Shown: positions 6,857 through 16,527, counted from the first letter of the stretch. The stretch is DNA of 20,199 nucleotides from JBDZUZ01 sp040255445 (GCA_040255445.1 JBDZUZ010000067.1:1-20199), one strand, 5' to 3'. Numbers and translations are program-made. The notes: a model not told the origin generated them from the sequence alone.

Positions 6857-7014
6857 CACGCCTCTCTGGGTCCGGGGTCCTCGGTGGGCTTCTGATCGGG
6901 GGTTTTTGGTCATCCGCGGCCGGGTTGTCGGGTCGGCACAGCAGCCGGCCCGTTCCGTCTCCGGCCCGCAACGGCCGAAGTCGGCGTCACGAACCGGCCG
7001 CGACTGGCTCCGGA

Positions 7015-7986
7015 ATGGGCATGGAACAGTTCATCCATCCGCTGGTTCTCTACACAGCCTGCATCCTGGGCGCGGCGGGCATCTGCCTCGCGCTCCCCCG
7101 CCGCGCGGGTGGTCCGCAGCTCATCGGCGCCTTCATCGCCGCGGCCGCGGGCGGCATCGCAATCCTCGCGATGAGCCTGAAGGCCGGCCCCGCAGCGCTC
7201 CCCTCGATCTACTTCTACATCTTCGCGGCCGTCGCCCTGGGCGGTGCGCTTCGGGTCATCACCCATCCCCGCCCGGTCTACGCCGCTCTCTACTTCATCC
7301 TCACCATCATCGCCACCGCCGGGCTCTTCCTGATCCTCTCCGCCGAGTTCATGGCCTTCGCGCTGATCATCGTCTACGCCGGCGCGATCCTCATCACCTA
7401 CCTCTTCGTGATCATGCTCGCCATGCAGGCTCCGGCCGAGGGCGAGGTCGAGGTCCTCACCGAGTACGACACCAAGGCCCGCGAGCCCCTCGCCGCGACC
7501 GTCGCCGGCTTCCTGCTCCTGGCCGTGCTCACCACCATGATGTTCCGCGGCACCGCGGAGATCGCCCCGGTCGCGACCGCGGCCCAGGTGGATTCGCTGC
7601 TCGACGACCTTCCCCGCAAGGTCGAACGCGTCCTCGAGAACCACAACATGCTCGAAGAGGGCGAGAAGCTCGCCCTCGCCGCGCCCGATGGCGGCCCGGC
7701 GATCGACGGCGCCGCCGGCATCATCTGGGTCGAGGGCGGCGCCGAGCCCCGCATCATCGAGCGGGCCGACTGGCCCGAAGAAATGTCGGTCAAGAACATC
7801 GAGGGGCTGGGCTTCAATCTCCTCCGCGACCACCCCGGCACGATCGAGATCGCCGGCGTGATCCTGCTCATGGCCATGCTGGGCGCCGTCGTCCTCAGCC
7901 GCAAGCAGGTCCAGATGGATGAAGAGGCCAAGATGCGGCAGGCCCGCCTGCTCTCGGGCGACACCAGCGGGGAGGCCGGGGCGTGA
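7015..7986 (+). CDS. nuoJ: NADH-quinone oxidoreductase subunit J (extended)
   Basis: NuoJ is a membrane-arm subunit of complex I, next to the E-channel where quinone reduction is coupled to proton pumping. The family core is clear: YFYIFAAVALGGALRVITH at 66-84, PVYAALYFILT at 87-97, FALIIVYAGAILITYLFVIM at 115-134, and NIEGLGFNLL plus a last helix at 261-295. At 323 residues it is far longer than the usual 165-200. The excess is two additional N-terminal hydrophobic segments (about 8-28 and 35-55) and a hydrophilic stretch of about 97 residues (178-274) where homologues have a loop of about 35. An ATG at 7021 fits as well as the chosen 7015; no strong Shine-Dalgarno decides. The stop overlaps the nuoK GTG (GTGA). 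It is the first gene of its operon. Confidence 0.93.
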   Translation: MGMEQFIHPLVLYTACILGAAGICLALPRRAGGPQLIGAFIAAAAGGIAILAMSLKAGPAALPSIYFYIFAAVALGGALRVITHPRPVYAALYFILTIIATAGLFLILSAEFMAFALIIVYAGAILITYLFVIMLAMQAPAEGEVEVLTEYDTKAREPLAATVAGFLLLAVLTTMMFRGTAEIAPVATAAQVDSLLDDLPRKVERVLENHNMLEEGEKLALAAPDGGPAIDGAAGIIWVEGGAEPRIIERADWPEEMSVKNIEGLGFNLLRDHPGTIEIAGVILLMAMLGAVVLSRKQVQMDEEAKMRQARLLSGDTSGEAGA

Positions 7987-8348
7987 ACACCATGACCGAC
8001 CTTACCCACCTGCTCGCCCAGACCGGCTTCCCCGATTCGATGGGAAGCGCGACGCTCGCCCACTACCTCTTCGTCTCCGCGGCAATGTTCGCGATCGGCC
8101 TGATCGGCTTCGTGTCCCGTCGCAACCTGATCATCATGTTCCTGTGCACGGAACTGATGTTCCAGGCCGCGGGCATCGCGCTGATCGCCTTCGGCCGCTT
8201 CCACCTCGACTTCACCGGCCAGACCTTCGTCATCTTCGTCCTCACCGTCGCCGCGGCCGAGGCCGCGATGGCCCTGGCTCTCGTCGTGCTGCTCTTCCGC
8301 CGCAAGGAATCGCTGGACGCGGGGGAGTGGGCGGAACTCAAGGGCTGA
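7983..8348 (+). CDS. nuoK: NADH-quinone oxidoreductase subunit K
   Basis: NuoK is a three-helix complex I subunit related to MrpC that carries essential membrane glutamates on the proton path. HYLFVSAAMFAIGLIGFVSR (27-46), the CTELMFQAAGIALIAF helix with Glu57, and FVIFVLTVAAAEAAMALAL with Glu93 are all present. The two glutamates are 36 residues apart, the spacing of Glu36 and Glu72 in E. coli NuoK. The 121-residue length exceeds the usual 100 because of an N-terminal tail of about 24 residues. The GTG at 7983 is chosen since GGGGAGG lies 7 bases upstream; an ATG at 7992 is an alternative. The GTGA overlap with nuoJ implies translational coupling. Confidence 0.95.
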   Translation: MNTMTDLTHLLAQTGFPDSMGSATLAHYLFVSAAMFAIGLIGFVSRRNLIIMFLCTELMFQAAGIALIAFGRFHLDFTGQTFVIFVLTVAAAEAAMALALVVLLFRRKESLDAGEWAELKG

Positions 8349-8363
8349 TCGTCACGCTGTTCT

Positions 8364-8405
8364 GATCGGATTGATTCAGCGGGGGCGAGGGTTTCTCCCC
8401 CGATC
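8364..8405 (+). other. Intercistronic stem-loop between nuoK and nuoL
   Basis: GATCGG (8364-8369) pairs with CCGATC (8400-8405), and a G5 run (8381-8385) can pair with a C-run (8397-8401) inside it; the two share two bases, so not all pairs form at once. It ends three bases before the nuoL ribosome binding site. No U-tract follows, so it is more likely an mRNA-processing or stability element than a terminator. Its role is inferred. Confidence 0.35.
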
Positions 8406-8408
8406 GAG

Positions 8409-8416
8409 AAAGGGAG
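8409..8416 (+). promoter_or_regulatory. Ribosome binding site that fixes the TTG start of nuoL
   Basis: AAAGGGAG lies 6 bases upstream of the TTG at 8423. No ATG or GTG in frame lies between this site and the conserved NuoL sequence at an equally suitable distance, so TTG is the most likely start. Confidence 0.55.
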
Positions 8417-8422
8417 CCGGGC

Positions 8423-10699
8423 TTGGGCGACCTCAACGGGCTGCTTTCGACAGTTGGTGCCGGATCGGTCGACGCCGCCGGCGGCGGCGCCGGGCCGTGG
8501 TGGGCCGTGCTGGTCCCGCTGCTCCCGCTCCTCTCGGCTGTTCTCTGCGGCGTCTGCGCCGCGGCGAAGGTCAAGAGCAAGCTCCCGGCGTGGATCACCG
8601 TCGGCTGCCTCGCCGGCTCCTTCGTCACCGCGGTGATGATGTTCATGTCGATTCAGGGCCACGGCGCCCTGACGACTACCGCGTTCGAGTGGATCAACTT
8701 CAACTGGACGGCCCCGGGCGGCGAGGCCCAGAGCTTCATCGCCAACTTCGGCCTGCGCCTGGACAACCTCACCGGCCTCTGGATGCTCTTCGTCACCGGC
8801 CTGGCGACGCTGATCGCGCTCTACGCCAGCGAGTACATGAGCCATGATGTCGGCAAGGGCTACAGCCGCTTCTTCTTCGCCTTCTCCCTCTTCGTCTTTG
8901 CGATGGCCTGCCTGGTCATGGCCGACAACCTCATCCTGCTCTACCTGGGCTGGGAGGGCGTGGGCCTCTGCTCCTACCTGCTGATCGGCTACTTCTACAC
9001 CAAGCCCAGCGCGGTCGCCGCGGCCAAGAAGGCCTTCATCGTCAACCGCATCGGCGACCTCTTCCTCGCCCTGGGCATCATGCTCTGCTACGTCCACTTC
9101 GGCTCGGTCGAGTACGCGGTGATCTTCGAGAAGACCGCCCCGTACCTCGCAATGCTGCAGGAAGGCCGGATCGGCGACATCCCCGCCTTGGTCCAGCTCA
9201 TCCCCGCGCTGCTGATGATCGGCGCGTTCGGTAAGTCGGCGCAGCTCCCGCTCTATGTGTGGCTCCCCGACGCCATGGAAGGCCCCACGCCCGTCTCCGC
9301 GCTCATCCACGCGGCGACGATGGTCACCGCGGGCGTCTTCCTCATCGCCCGCACCTACCCGCTGTTCCTTGTCTCTGAGTACGCCCTACCCGTCGTCGCC
9401 TGGATCGGCGCGCTCACCGCGCTCCTCGCCGCGACCATCGGCATGGCCCAGTTCGACATCAAGCGGATCATGGCGTACTCGACCGTGAGCCAGCTGGGCT
9501 ACATGTTCTGCGGCCTCGCGGTCCTGTCCGCGACCGGCGGCGTCTTCCACGTCGTCACGCACGCCTTCTTCAAGGCTCTGCTCTTCCTCTGCTGCGGCGC
9601 CGTCATGCACGGCTTCGCCGGCCAGCTCGACCTCCGCAAGCTCTCCGGCGTCATGTCCATGAAGGGGTGGGGCATCGTGGGCGTCGGCATGCTCGTGGGC
9701 TGCCTCAACCTCGCGGGCTTCCCCTTCACCGCCGGGTACTTCTCCAAGGACATGATCCTCGCCGAGTCGTTTGTGACGCCGGGCATGGCCCCGATTGGCT
9801 GGATCCTGCTCCTGACCGCCGGCCTCACGGCGTACTACACCTTCCGCGTCTTCTTCCGTGTCTTCGTCGGCCCGCAGCACGCCGAGCCGGGCGAGGAGTT
9901 CCACGCCGAAGATCCGGCCCACGGCGCCGACGTCGCCGAGGAAGAGCACTTCGCCGAGGAAGCCAGGCACGCGCACGGTCACAGCGCCCGCGGCCACGAC
10001 GGCCACCCGCACGGCGACCATGCGCACGGCAACCACGGCCATTTCCACCCGCACGCGCCGGGCTGGGCGATCAATACCGTCCTCGCCATCCTCGCGGTCG
10101 GCTCGCTCCTCGCCGCGGGCCTCTACTTCATGGGTGATCATGGCGGCTTTGTCGGCAGCAAGCTGCACGGTACCACCGCCGAGATCGTCACCACCGCCGA
10201 GGGCCATACCGCCGCGGCGTACCTTGGCAACGAGCCGCATGCGGGCGAGCATTCGTTCCTCGGCCTGGGCGACCCGCACAAGGTCATGTACTACGTCTCC
10301 GCGGTGGTCGGCTTCATCGGTATCGCCATCGCCGCGGTCCTGCACGGGCCCAAGGGCCTGGGCGGCCTGATGCTCGGCTCCCGCACCGAGGCGGCCCGCA
10401 GCAAGGCCGACAACCTGCTCCCCGCCATGGGCCCCATCGCGAAGTGGGCGCAGCACAAGTGGTATGTCGACGAGTTCTACGACCTGGTGATCTACCGCCC
10501 GCTCCGCGGCATCTCGCACGTCTTCCGTCTCATCGATCAGTTCGTCGTCGACGGCTTCGTGGCCCTCGCCGGCTGGCTCCCCCGCGCGATCGGTCGCTCG
10601 GTCCGCCCGCTCCAGAACGGCGAGCTCCACGGCTACGCGGTCGGCATGGCCGGCGGCATCGCCGTCCTGCTCCTCATCGTCCTCCTCGCGGTGTCCTGA
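8423..10699 (+). CDS. nuoL: NADH-quinone oxidoreductase subunit L with a histidine-rich loop
   Basis: NuoL is the most distal antiporter-like pump subunit of complex I. The 758-residue product keeps the family core: WEGVGLCSYLLIGYFYTKPS with Glu178, GAFGKSAQLPLYVWLPDAM with Lys271, the EGPTPVSALIHAATMVTAG helix just after it, and the FPFTAGYFSKDMIL stretch. Near the C-terminus HKWYVDEFYD and RPLRGIS mark the long lateral segment. It is about 145 residues longer than E. coli NuoL (613). Part of this is an acidic then His-rich insertion after YYTFRVFFRVFVG, with 12 histidines within residues 516-544. The start is a TTG supported by a good Shine-Dalgarno. A 74-base gap with a stem-loop separates it from nuoK, and 67 bases separate it from nuoM. 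Confidence 0.95.
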   Translation: MGDLNGLLSTVGAGSVDAAGGGAGPWWAVLVPLLPLLSAVLCGVCAAAKVKSKLPAWITVGCLAGSFVTAVMMFMSIQGHGALTTTAFEWINFNWTAPGGEAQSFIANFGLRLDNLTGLWMLFVTGLATLIALYASEYMSHDVGKGYSRFFFAFSLFVFAMACLVMADNLILLYLGWEGVGLCSYLLIGYFYTKPSAVAAAKKAFIVNRIGDLFLALGIMLCYVHFGSVEYAVIFEKTAPYLAMLQEGRIGDIPALVQLIPALLMIGAFGKSAQLPLYVWLPDAMEGPTPVSALIHAATMVTAGVFLIARTYPLFLVSEYALPVVAWIGALTALLAATIGMAQFDIKRIMAYSTVSQLGYMFCGLAVLSATGGVFHVVTHAFFKALLFLCCGAVMHGFAGQLDLRKLSGVMSMKGWGIVGVGMLVGCLNLAGFPFTAGYFSKDMILAESFVTPGMAPIGWILLLTAGLTAYYTFRVFFRVFVGPQHAEPGEEFHAEDPAHGADVAEEEHFAEEARHAHGHSARGHDGHPHGDHAHGNHGHFHPHAPGWAINTVLAILAVGSLLAAGLYFMGDHGGFVGSKLHGTTAEIVTTAEGHTAAAYLGNEPHAGEHSFLGLGDPHKVMYYVSAVVGFIGIAIAAVLHGPKGLGGLMLGSRTEAARSKADNLLPAMGPIAKWAQHKWYVDEFYDLVIYRPLRGISHVFRLIDQFVVDGFVALAGWLPRAIGRSVRPLQNGELHGYAVGMAGGIAVLLLIVLLAVS

Positions 10700-10766
10700 T
10701 GGTTCTGCTCCCCACGGTCGCGCTGATTGGCCGCGTCGACCGCTCTGAAGATTGGAGAGTCGCGGC

Positions 10767-12485
10767 GTGATGCTGTCGTCGCTCGTACTGATACCGCTGA
10801 TCGGAGCCGCCGCACTCATCGGCGCCCCCGCCGCGCGGGCACGCACCATCGCCCTGCTCACGACCTTCATCGCGCTCGCCGCGGCGATCGTCGCCGGCGT
10901 CCGCTTCGACTGGGCCGATGGCGCAACGTTCCAATTCGCCACGCCGGGCTTCGAGTGGCTGGGCGAACTGGGCATCCGCCTCTCGATGGGCGTCGACTCT
11001 GTCGCGATGCTGCTGGTGCTGCTCACCGCGCTGCTCGGCCCGATCTGCGTCGCCGCATCCTTCACCGCCATCAACGAGCGCCTCAAGACCTACTACGGCT
11101 GGCTGCTCGTGCTGCAGGCGGCCATGACGGGCGTCTTCGTCTCCCGCGACCTGATCTTCTTCTACATCTGCTTCGAGTTCACACTCGTTCCGATGTACAT
11201 CCTGATCAGCCTGTACGGCTCGACCAACCGCAAGAAGGCCGCCACGCGGTTCTTCCTCTACACCTTCACCGGCTCGGTGATCGCGCTCGCGGGCCTGGTC
11301 TATGTCGCGTGGCACGCGGCCCGCGCCACCGGCGCCTGGACCTTCGACATCGCCACCCTCGAGCAGTACGCCGCGGGCCTCCCCGCTTCGACGCAGGCCG
11401 TCGTCCTGCTCGCGTTGCTGCTGGGCTTCGCGGTCAAGGTGCCGCTCTTCCCGGTGCATACCTGGCTGCCGCTCGCCCACACCGAAGCGCCCACCGCGGG
11501 CTCGGTCGTGCTGGCCGGCGTGCTCCTCAAGCTGGGCACCTACGGCATCTACCGGTTTGTCCTGCCCTTCACGCCCGCCGCGGTCAATGAGTACGCGCAG
11601 CTGATCGCCGTGCTCTGCATCATCGGCATCCTCTACGGCGGCCTGATCTGCTGGGTGCAGAAGGACGTCAAGAAGCTCGTCGCTTACTCATCGGTGGCGC
11701 ACCTTGGCTTCTGCGTGCTCGGGCTCTTCGCGCTCAACAACATCGGCGTGACCGGCTCGATCCTCTACATGATCAACCACGGTCTCTCGACCGGCGCGCT
11801 CTTCCTCCTGATCGGCATGATCTACGAGCGGTACCACACCCGCTCGATGGACGAGCTCGGCGGCCTGGGCAAGAGGATGCCCATCTGGACAACCTTCATG
11901 GTCTTCTTCGCGATGGCCTCGGTGGGCCTCCCCGGCCTCAACGGCTTCGTGAGCGAGATCATGTGCCTGGTCGGCGCATTCCAGGCCAGCAGCGCCTGGG
12001 GCAGCGGCATCTGGGGCTCGCTGGGCGTCGAGACGCCGCTCGCCACCCCCGGCAACCTCGGCCCGTGGTACGCGGCGGTCGCCGGCATCGGCATGATCAT
12101 CGCCGCGATGTACCTGCTCTACATGGTCGGCAACGTCTGCTTCGGCCCCCTCAAGGAGCCGGGCGGGCACGGTCACGGTGATCACGGTCATGGCGGGCAT
12201 GGCCACGATGATCACGCGAAGGACGCCGCTCACGGCCCGCTCCCCCGCGACCTGAACGCCCGTGAGATCGCTGTTCTCGCCCCCCTCGCCGTCCTGTGCA
12301 TCGCGCTGGGCGTCTACCCCTCGCCGGTGATCCAGACACTGCAGGCCCCCGTGAGCCGTACCGTGCAGATCGTCGAGGCCGCGTCGATGCCGACCACGGC
12401 CAGGACAGACACTCAGACCAACCCGCAGACCAACACCAACTCCGACACGCAGACCGTTGACGTCGTCGCGGAGGCGGCTCGATGA
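10767..12485 (+). CDS. nuoM: NADH-quinone oxidoreductase subunit M with a histidine-rich loop
   Basis: NuoM is the middle antiporter-like proton pump of the complex I membrane arm. Recognisable stretches are FEFTLVPMYILI with Glu137, FAVKVPLFPVHTWLPLAHTE with Lys224, APTAGSVVLAGVLLKLGTYG, and DLNAREIAVLAPLAVLCIAL before the last helix. Glu137 and Lys224 are the probable counterparts of the pumping pair Glu144/Lys234 of E. coli NuoM. At 572 residues it is longer than the usual 500-510. The extra is a His-rich loop (8 histidines at 468-489) and a Thr/Gln/Asp-rich C-terminal tail of about 40 residues. The GTG at 10767 is chosen because GGAGAG ends 7 bases before it; the ATG at 10770 directly follows and is equally possible. 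The stop overlaps the nuoN start (ATGA). Confidence 0.95.
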   Translation: MMLSSLVLIPLIGAAALIGAPAARARTIALLTTFIALAAAIVAGVRFDWADGATFQFATPGFEWLGELGIRLSMGVDSVAMLLVLLTALLGPICVAASFTAINERLKTYYGWLLVLQAAMTGVFVSRDLIFFYICFEFTLVPMYILISLYGSTNRKKAATRFFLYTFTGSVIALAGLVYVAWHAARATGAWTFDIATLEQYAAGLPASTQAVVLLALLLGFAVKVPLFPVHTWLPLAHTEAPTAGSVVLAGVLLKLGTYGIYRFVLPFTPAAVNEYAQLIAVLCIIGILYGGLICWVQKDVKKLVAYSSVAHLGFCVLGLFALNNIGVTGSILYMINHGLSTGALFLLIGMIYERYHTRSMDELGGLGKRMPIWTTFMVFFAMASVGLPGLNGFVSEIMCLVGAFQASSAWGSGIWGSLGVETPLATPGNLGPWYAAVAGIGMIIAAMYLLYMVGNVCFGPLKEPGGHGHGDHGHGGHGHDDHAKDAAHGPLPRDLNAREIAVLAPLAVLCIALGVYPSPVIQTLQAPVSRTVQIVEAASMPTTARTDTQTNPQTNTNSDTQTVDVVAEAAR

Positions 12486-14170
12486 CCGAGCGACTCAGTT
12501 TCCTGTGGCCCGAGATCATCCTCTTCTTCACGACCTGCGTCGTGATGGTGCTGGGGCTCTCGCGCACCTACCGCAACCGCAAAGCCACCGCGTGGATGGC
12601 CGGCCTGGGCGTCGCCATCGCCGGCGGCATGGCCGCCATCGCCACGCCCACCGAGGCCAGCATGCTCGCCGATTCCGGCCAGCTGCTGCTCCCCGGCATG
12701 CCACCCTTTATCAAGCCGCTGATCGCGATCGTCGGCCTGATGCTCCTGCTCCTCCTCGCCGGTACCGTCGACCGCCAGGACGAAGAGAAGATCGCCGCGG
12801 GCAAGGCCAGCTTCGACCCGCTCCGCTCCAACCGCGCCGAGTTCTACGCCTTCTACCTCTTCTCCCTCACCGGCCTGATGCTCTGCGCCAGCGCCGATGA
12901 CCTCATCTGGCTCTTCCTCGCCCTCGAGCTCACCAGCCTCCCGACCTACATCATGGTCACGATCTCGACGCAGCAGTCGCGCTCTCGCGAGGCCGGCGTC
13001 AAGTACTTCTTCCTGGGCGCGCTCGGCGCCGCCATCTTCCTCTACGGCTTCGCCCTGATCTACGGCGGCACCGGCACGACCAACCTCAACGAGATCCGCG
13101 AGGCGATCGTCGCCAACGGCCTCAACAGCCTCACCCTCGCGGGCGTGCTCCTCGCCGTGCTGGGCATGGGCTTCAAGATCGCCTCGGTGCCTATGCACTA
13201 CTACACGGCCGATGTGTACGAAGGCGCAGCGCCGCAGGTCTCCGCCTTCCTCGCCTTCGTGCCCAAGACCGCCGGATTCATCGGCATCCTGCTGCTGTGC
13301 GCCGCCGTCGGCTGGGACTTCGGCCCCGGCAACATCGCCGATGGCCCCCTCGCCGCGGGCTCGGGCGACAACTTGCCCAACATCCTCCGTGTGATGCTCT
13401 GGGTCGTCGCCGCGCTCACCATGACCGTCGGCAACGCCCTCGCGCTCCTCCAGACTTCCGTCAAGCGCATCCTCGCCTACTCCTCGATCGCGCACTCGGG
13501 GTACATGCTCGTCGGCGTCATCGCCGGTCCGGGCAACTCCGGCCGCTTCACCGAGAACGGCGTCTCCGCCGTCCTCTTCTACCTCCTCGCGTACGGCGTC
13601 ATGAACCTGGGCGCCTTCGCCGTCATCGCCGCCCTCGAGGGCCGCCGCAACGCCGACGGCGAGCACCGCCAGATCGAATCGATGCAGGATCTTCGCGGCC
13701 TCTGCTCCACGCACCCCGCGCTGGGCTGGTCGATGGTGCTCACGAGCCTCAGCCTGCTCGGCCTGCCGCCGCTCCTGGGCTTCTTCGGCAAGCTCCCGCT
13801 CTTTACCGCCGGCATCGCCGCCGGCGAGATCTCGCTCGTCATCATCCTGGGCATCAACTCCGCGATCGCGGCGGTCTACTACCTGCGCCTGGCCTTCGTG
13901 CCGCTGCTCGAGAAGGCCGACCCGATGGCCGAGCCCATGACCATCTCGCCCTTCCGCTCCCGCAGCGTCGCCGCGCTGCTCTCGGCGGGCGGCGTCGTGA
14001 CGCTCGCGGTCTTCGCCGGCACACTCATGGAGCAGACCCGCGAGGCCGGCATCTACACCCCCGAGAAAGTCGCGCCGCTCCCGCGGGCGCCGCGCGTCAC
14101 CACGCCGGCCGATGAGCCCGGCGAAGGCCTCCCGATTGTGGATGCAACGCGGACGAACACCGGCGAGTAA
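12482..14170 (+). CDS. nuoN: NADH-quinone oxidoreductase subunit N
   Basis: NuoN is the antiporter-like subunit closest to the quinone module. The family core is complete: ALELTSLPTYIMVTIS with Glu149, EAGVKYFFLGALGAAIFLYG with Lys174, FKIASVPMHYYTADVYEGAA with Lys232, and SVKRILAYSSIAHSGYMLVG. The 562-residue length exceeds E. coli NuoN (485). Much of the excess is a hydrophilic C-terminal tail of about 50 residues rich in Pro, Thr and Arg, and a hydrophilic stretch of about 25 residues between helices 2 and 3. The ATG at 12482 overlaps the nuoM stop by 4 bases, so translation is likely coupled. It is the last gene of the operon and converges with the membrane-protein gene at 14207; the 36-base gap between them holds no clear terminator. 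Confidence 0.95.
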   Translation: MTERLSFLWPEIILFFTTCVVMVLGLSRTYRNRKATAWMAGLGVAIAGGMAAIATPTEASMLADSGQLLLPGMPPFIKPLIAIVGLMLLLLLAGTVDRQDEEKIAAGKASFDPLRSNRAEFYAFYLFSLTGLMLCASADDLIWLFLALELTSLPTYIMVTISTQQSRSREAGVKYFFLGALGAAIFLYGFALIYGGTGTTNLNEIREAIVANGLNSLTLAGVLLAVLGMGFKIASVPMHYYTADVYEGAAPQVSAFLAFVPKTAGFIGILLLCAAVGWDFGPGNIADGPLAAGSGDNLPNILRVMLWVVAALTMTVGNALALLQTSVKRILAYSSIAHSGYMLVGVIAGPGNSGRFTENGVSAVLFYLLAYGVMNLGAFAVIAALEGRRNADGEHRQIESMQDLRGLCSTHPALGWSMVLTSLSLLGLPPLLGFFGKLPLFTAGIAAGEISLVIILGINSAIAAVYYLRLAFVPLLEKADPMAEPMTISPFRSRSVAALLSAGGVVTLAVFAGTLMEQTREAGIYTPEKVAPLPRAPRVTTPADEPGEGLPIVDATRTNTGE

Positions 14171-14206
14171 TCCGCCGGTCGGCGAGCCCATCTCCTGATG
14201 AGCAAC

Positions 14207-15055
14207 TCAGGCCGCGGCCTTGCGCCGCGAGCCCTGCAGGTACACGCCCGCCGCGGCGAGCATCGCCCACGCGGCGAGCCACCCCACCGGCCCCACCCGC
14301 GACGGCTCCACCCACTGGATCTGCAGCGCACCCGCGAGCCACACCGCGCTGGCAAGCGCCACCGCCGAGCCCATGAGCGCCGTCACGATCGACGCCGCCC
14401 GCACCGGCATCAACGCGCCGATCAGCATCCCCGCCAGCCCCGCCGCGAACGCGACCGACGCCAGCAGCAATCGACTCTCTTCGGGCACCGCGGCCCACAG
14501 CGACTTCGCCTCCGCGCCCGCCGCGGCGTGCAGCGAGGCGGACTGTTCTTCATCGGTGGCGCCGGTTGCCCGGTCCGCCGCGGAGTTCATCGCCACGCGT
14601 GTCGCTGATTCCACAACGCGATCTCGCAGCGACACCGTTTGTGCGCCGCCCTGGTCCCGCAACTCGAGCCCGCCGGGCTGGAAGTTCAGATAGACCAGAG
14701 CGCCCAGGATCCCGACCGCCGCGAAGACGCCCGCCCCCGCCGCGGCCATCGCCACGCGGAAGACCGCGACCGCCGCGCCCAGGCCGATCAGCCCGCCGAC
14801 CGCCATGCCGATCCACGCCGGCTCGGCCCCCGCGATCGAGCCGTCGAGCAGCCGCGGCGCGATCACCGACCCAGCCAGCGCCCCGCCCGCCGCGCCCAAA
14901 AGAACAACCGCCGGCTTGAGCACACGCCCGCCGACGAGCCAGAGAATGAGGCCAACGATCAGACCGATAAGCGCCGGTGCGTGCAGAAGGGACGCGTACG
15001 AGGCGAACTCGGTCGCCCCGGGAAGTCCTCCCGGGATGGTCGGGTCTGTCGGCAT
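14207..15055 (-). CDS. Hypothetical multi-helix membrane protein
   Basis: I do not recognise a named family with confidence; the Gly/Ala-rich paired helices resemble TM198/DUF4203-type membrane domains, which is only a suggestion. The 282-residue product has four hydrophobic segments at about 24-42, 46-66, 79-98 and 100-122. A hydrophilic, helix-prone region follows (124-193) with many Arg, Asp, Glu and Ser residues. Three more segments lie at about 195-217, 220-245 and 256-274, and a basic tail RRKAAA ends it. The ATG at 15055 is chosen because GGGAGAG lies 3 bases upstream; further in-frame sequence upstream is Pro/Gly/Arg-rich and overlaps the pheA promoter region. It converges with nuoN and is divergent from pheA, so it has its own promoter. 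TTTCCC-17-TATCCC on the minus strand near 15140-15170 is a weak candidate. Confidence 0.75.
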   Translation of the reverse strand: MPTDPTIPGGLPGATEFASYASLLHAPALIGLIVGLILWLVGGRVLKPAVVLLGAAGGALAGSVIAPRLLDGSIAGAEPAWIGMAVGGLIGLGAAVAVFRVAMAAAGAGVFAAVGILGALVYLNFQPGGLELRDQGGAQTVSLRDRVVESATRVAMNSAADRATGATDEEQSASLHAAAGAEAKSLWAAVPEESRLLLASVAFAAGLAGMLIGALMPVRAASIVTALMGSAVALASAVWLAGALQIQWVEPSRVGPVGWLAAWAMLAAAGVYLQGSRRKAAA

Positions 15056-15173
15056 GACTCTCCCGCAGCCGGGCCCCCTCCCCTCGCGGGGTTTCATCCT
15101 GGTGGGGCCAAGGGCAGCATACACCTTTCGGCAACGGGGGGATAGGTTTTCTGGGGGGTGAGGGAAAACGAGG

Positions 15174-15202
15174 TTGTCCGGCCACCCCGCCTGACCGATA
15201 AA
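15174..15202 (+). promoter_or_regulatory. Candidate promoter of pheA
   Basis: TTGTCC (15174-15179) and GATAAA (15197-15202) are separated by 17 bases, each matching four of six consensus positions. They lie about 70 bases upstream of the pheA ATG, in the 218-base gap between divergent genes. No Phe-rich leader peptide was seen between the promoter and the gene. Confidence 0.45.
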
Positions 15203-15273
15203 CCGCTGGTTCGGACCCTGACCGGGTAAGCCCCGTCCGGGAACCCGATCAGGACGAAGGGAGACCGCGAGGG

Positions 15274-16496
<1,223 letters not shown>

Positions 16497-16509
<13 letters not shown>

Positions 16510-16526
16510 CAACGCGCTGAGCTCCT
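16497..16526 (+). repeat. 11-bp direct repeat across the pheA stop codon
   Basis: GCTGAGCTCCT occurs at 16497-16507 and 16516-16526. The first copy runs into the pheA stop TGA (16507-16509). The second is followed by AA, which would give an in-register TAA. It looks like a small local duplication of the gene end. Confidence 0.6.
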
Positions 16527-16527
16527 A

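Noticed and set aside
6841..7014. An upstream in-frame ATG that would extend nuoJ by 58 residues
   Set aside because: It lies between the -35 and -10 of the promoter, and the extension is Ser/Arg/Gly-rich and unlike NuoJ.
9968..10060. His-rich DNA in nuoL as a tandem or CRISPR-like repeat
   Set aside because: The units (CAC/CAT with GGC) are irregular and in frame with NuoL; this is a protein-level low-complexity loop, not an array.
9386..11086. A 566-residue minus-strand frame opposite nuoL and nuoM
   Set aside because: Its Glu/Gly/Ala/Arg-rich composition mirrors the C-ending codons of nuoL and nuoM. No motif and no start signal.
12413..14191. A 592-residue minus-strand frame opposite nuoN
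   Set aside because: Same kind of antisense shadow; nuoN is unambiguous on the other strand.
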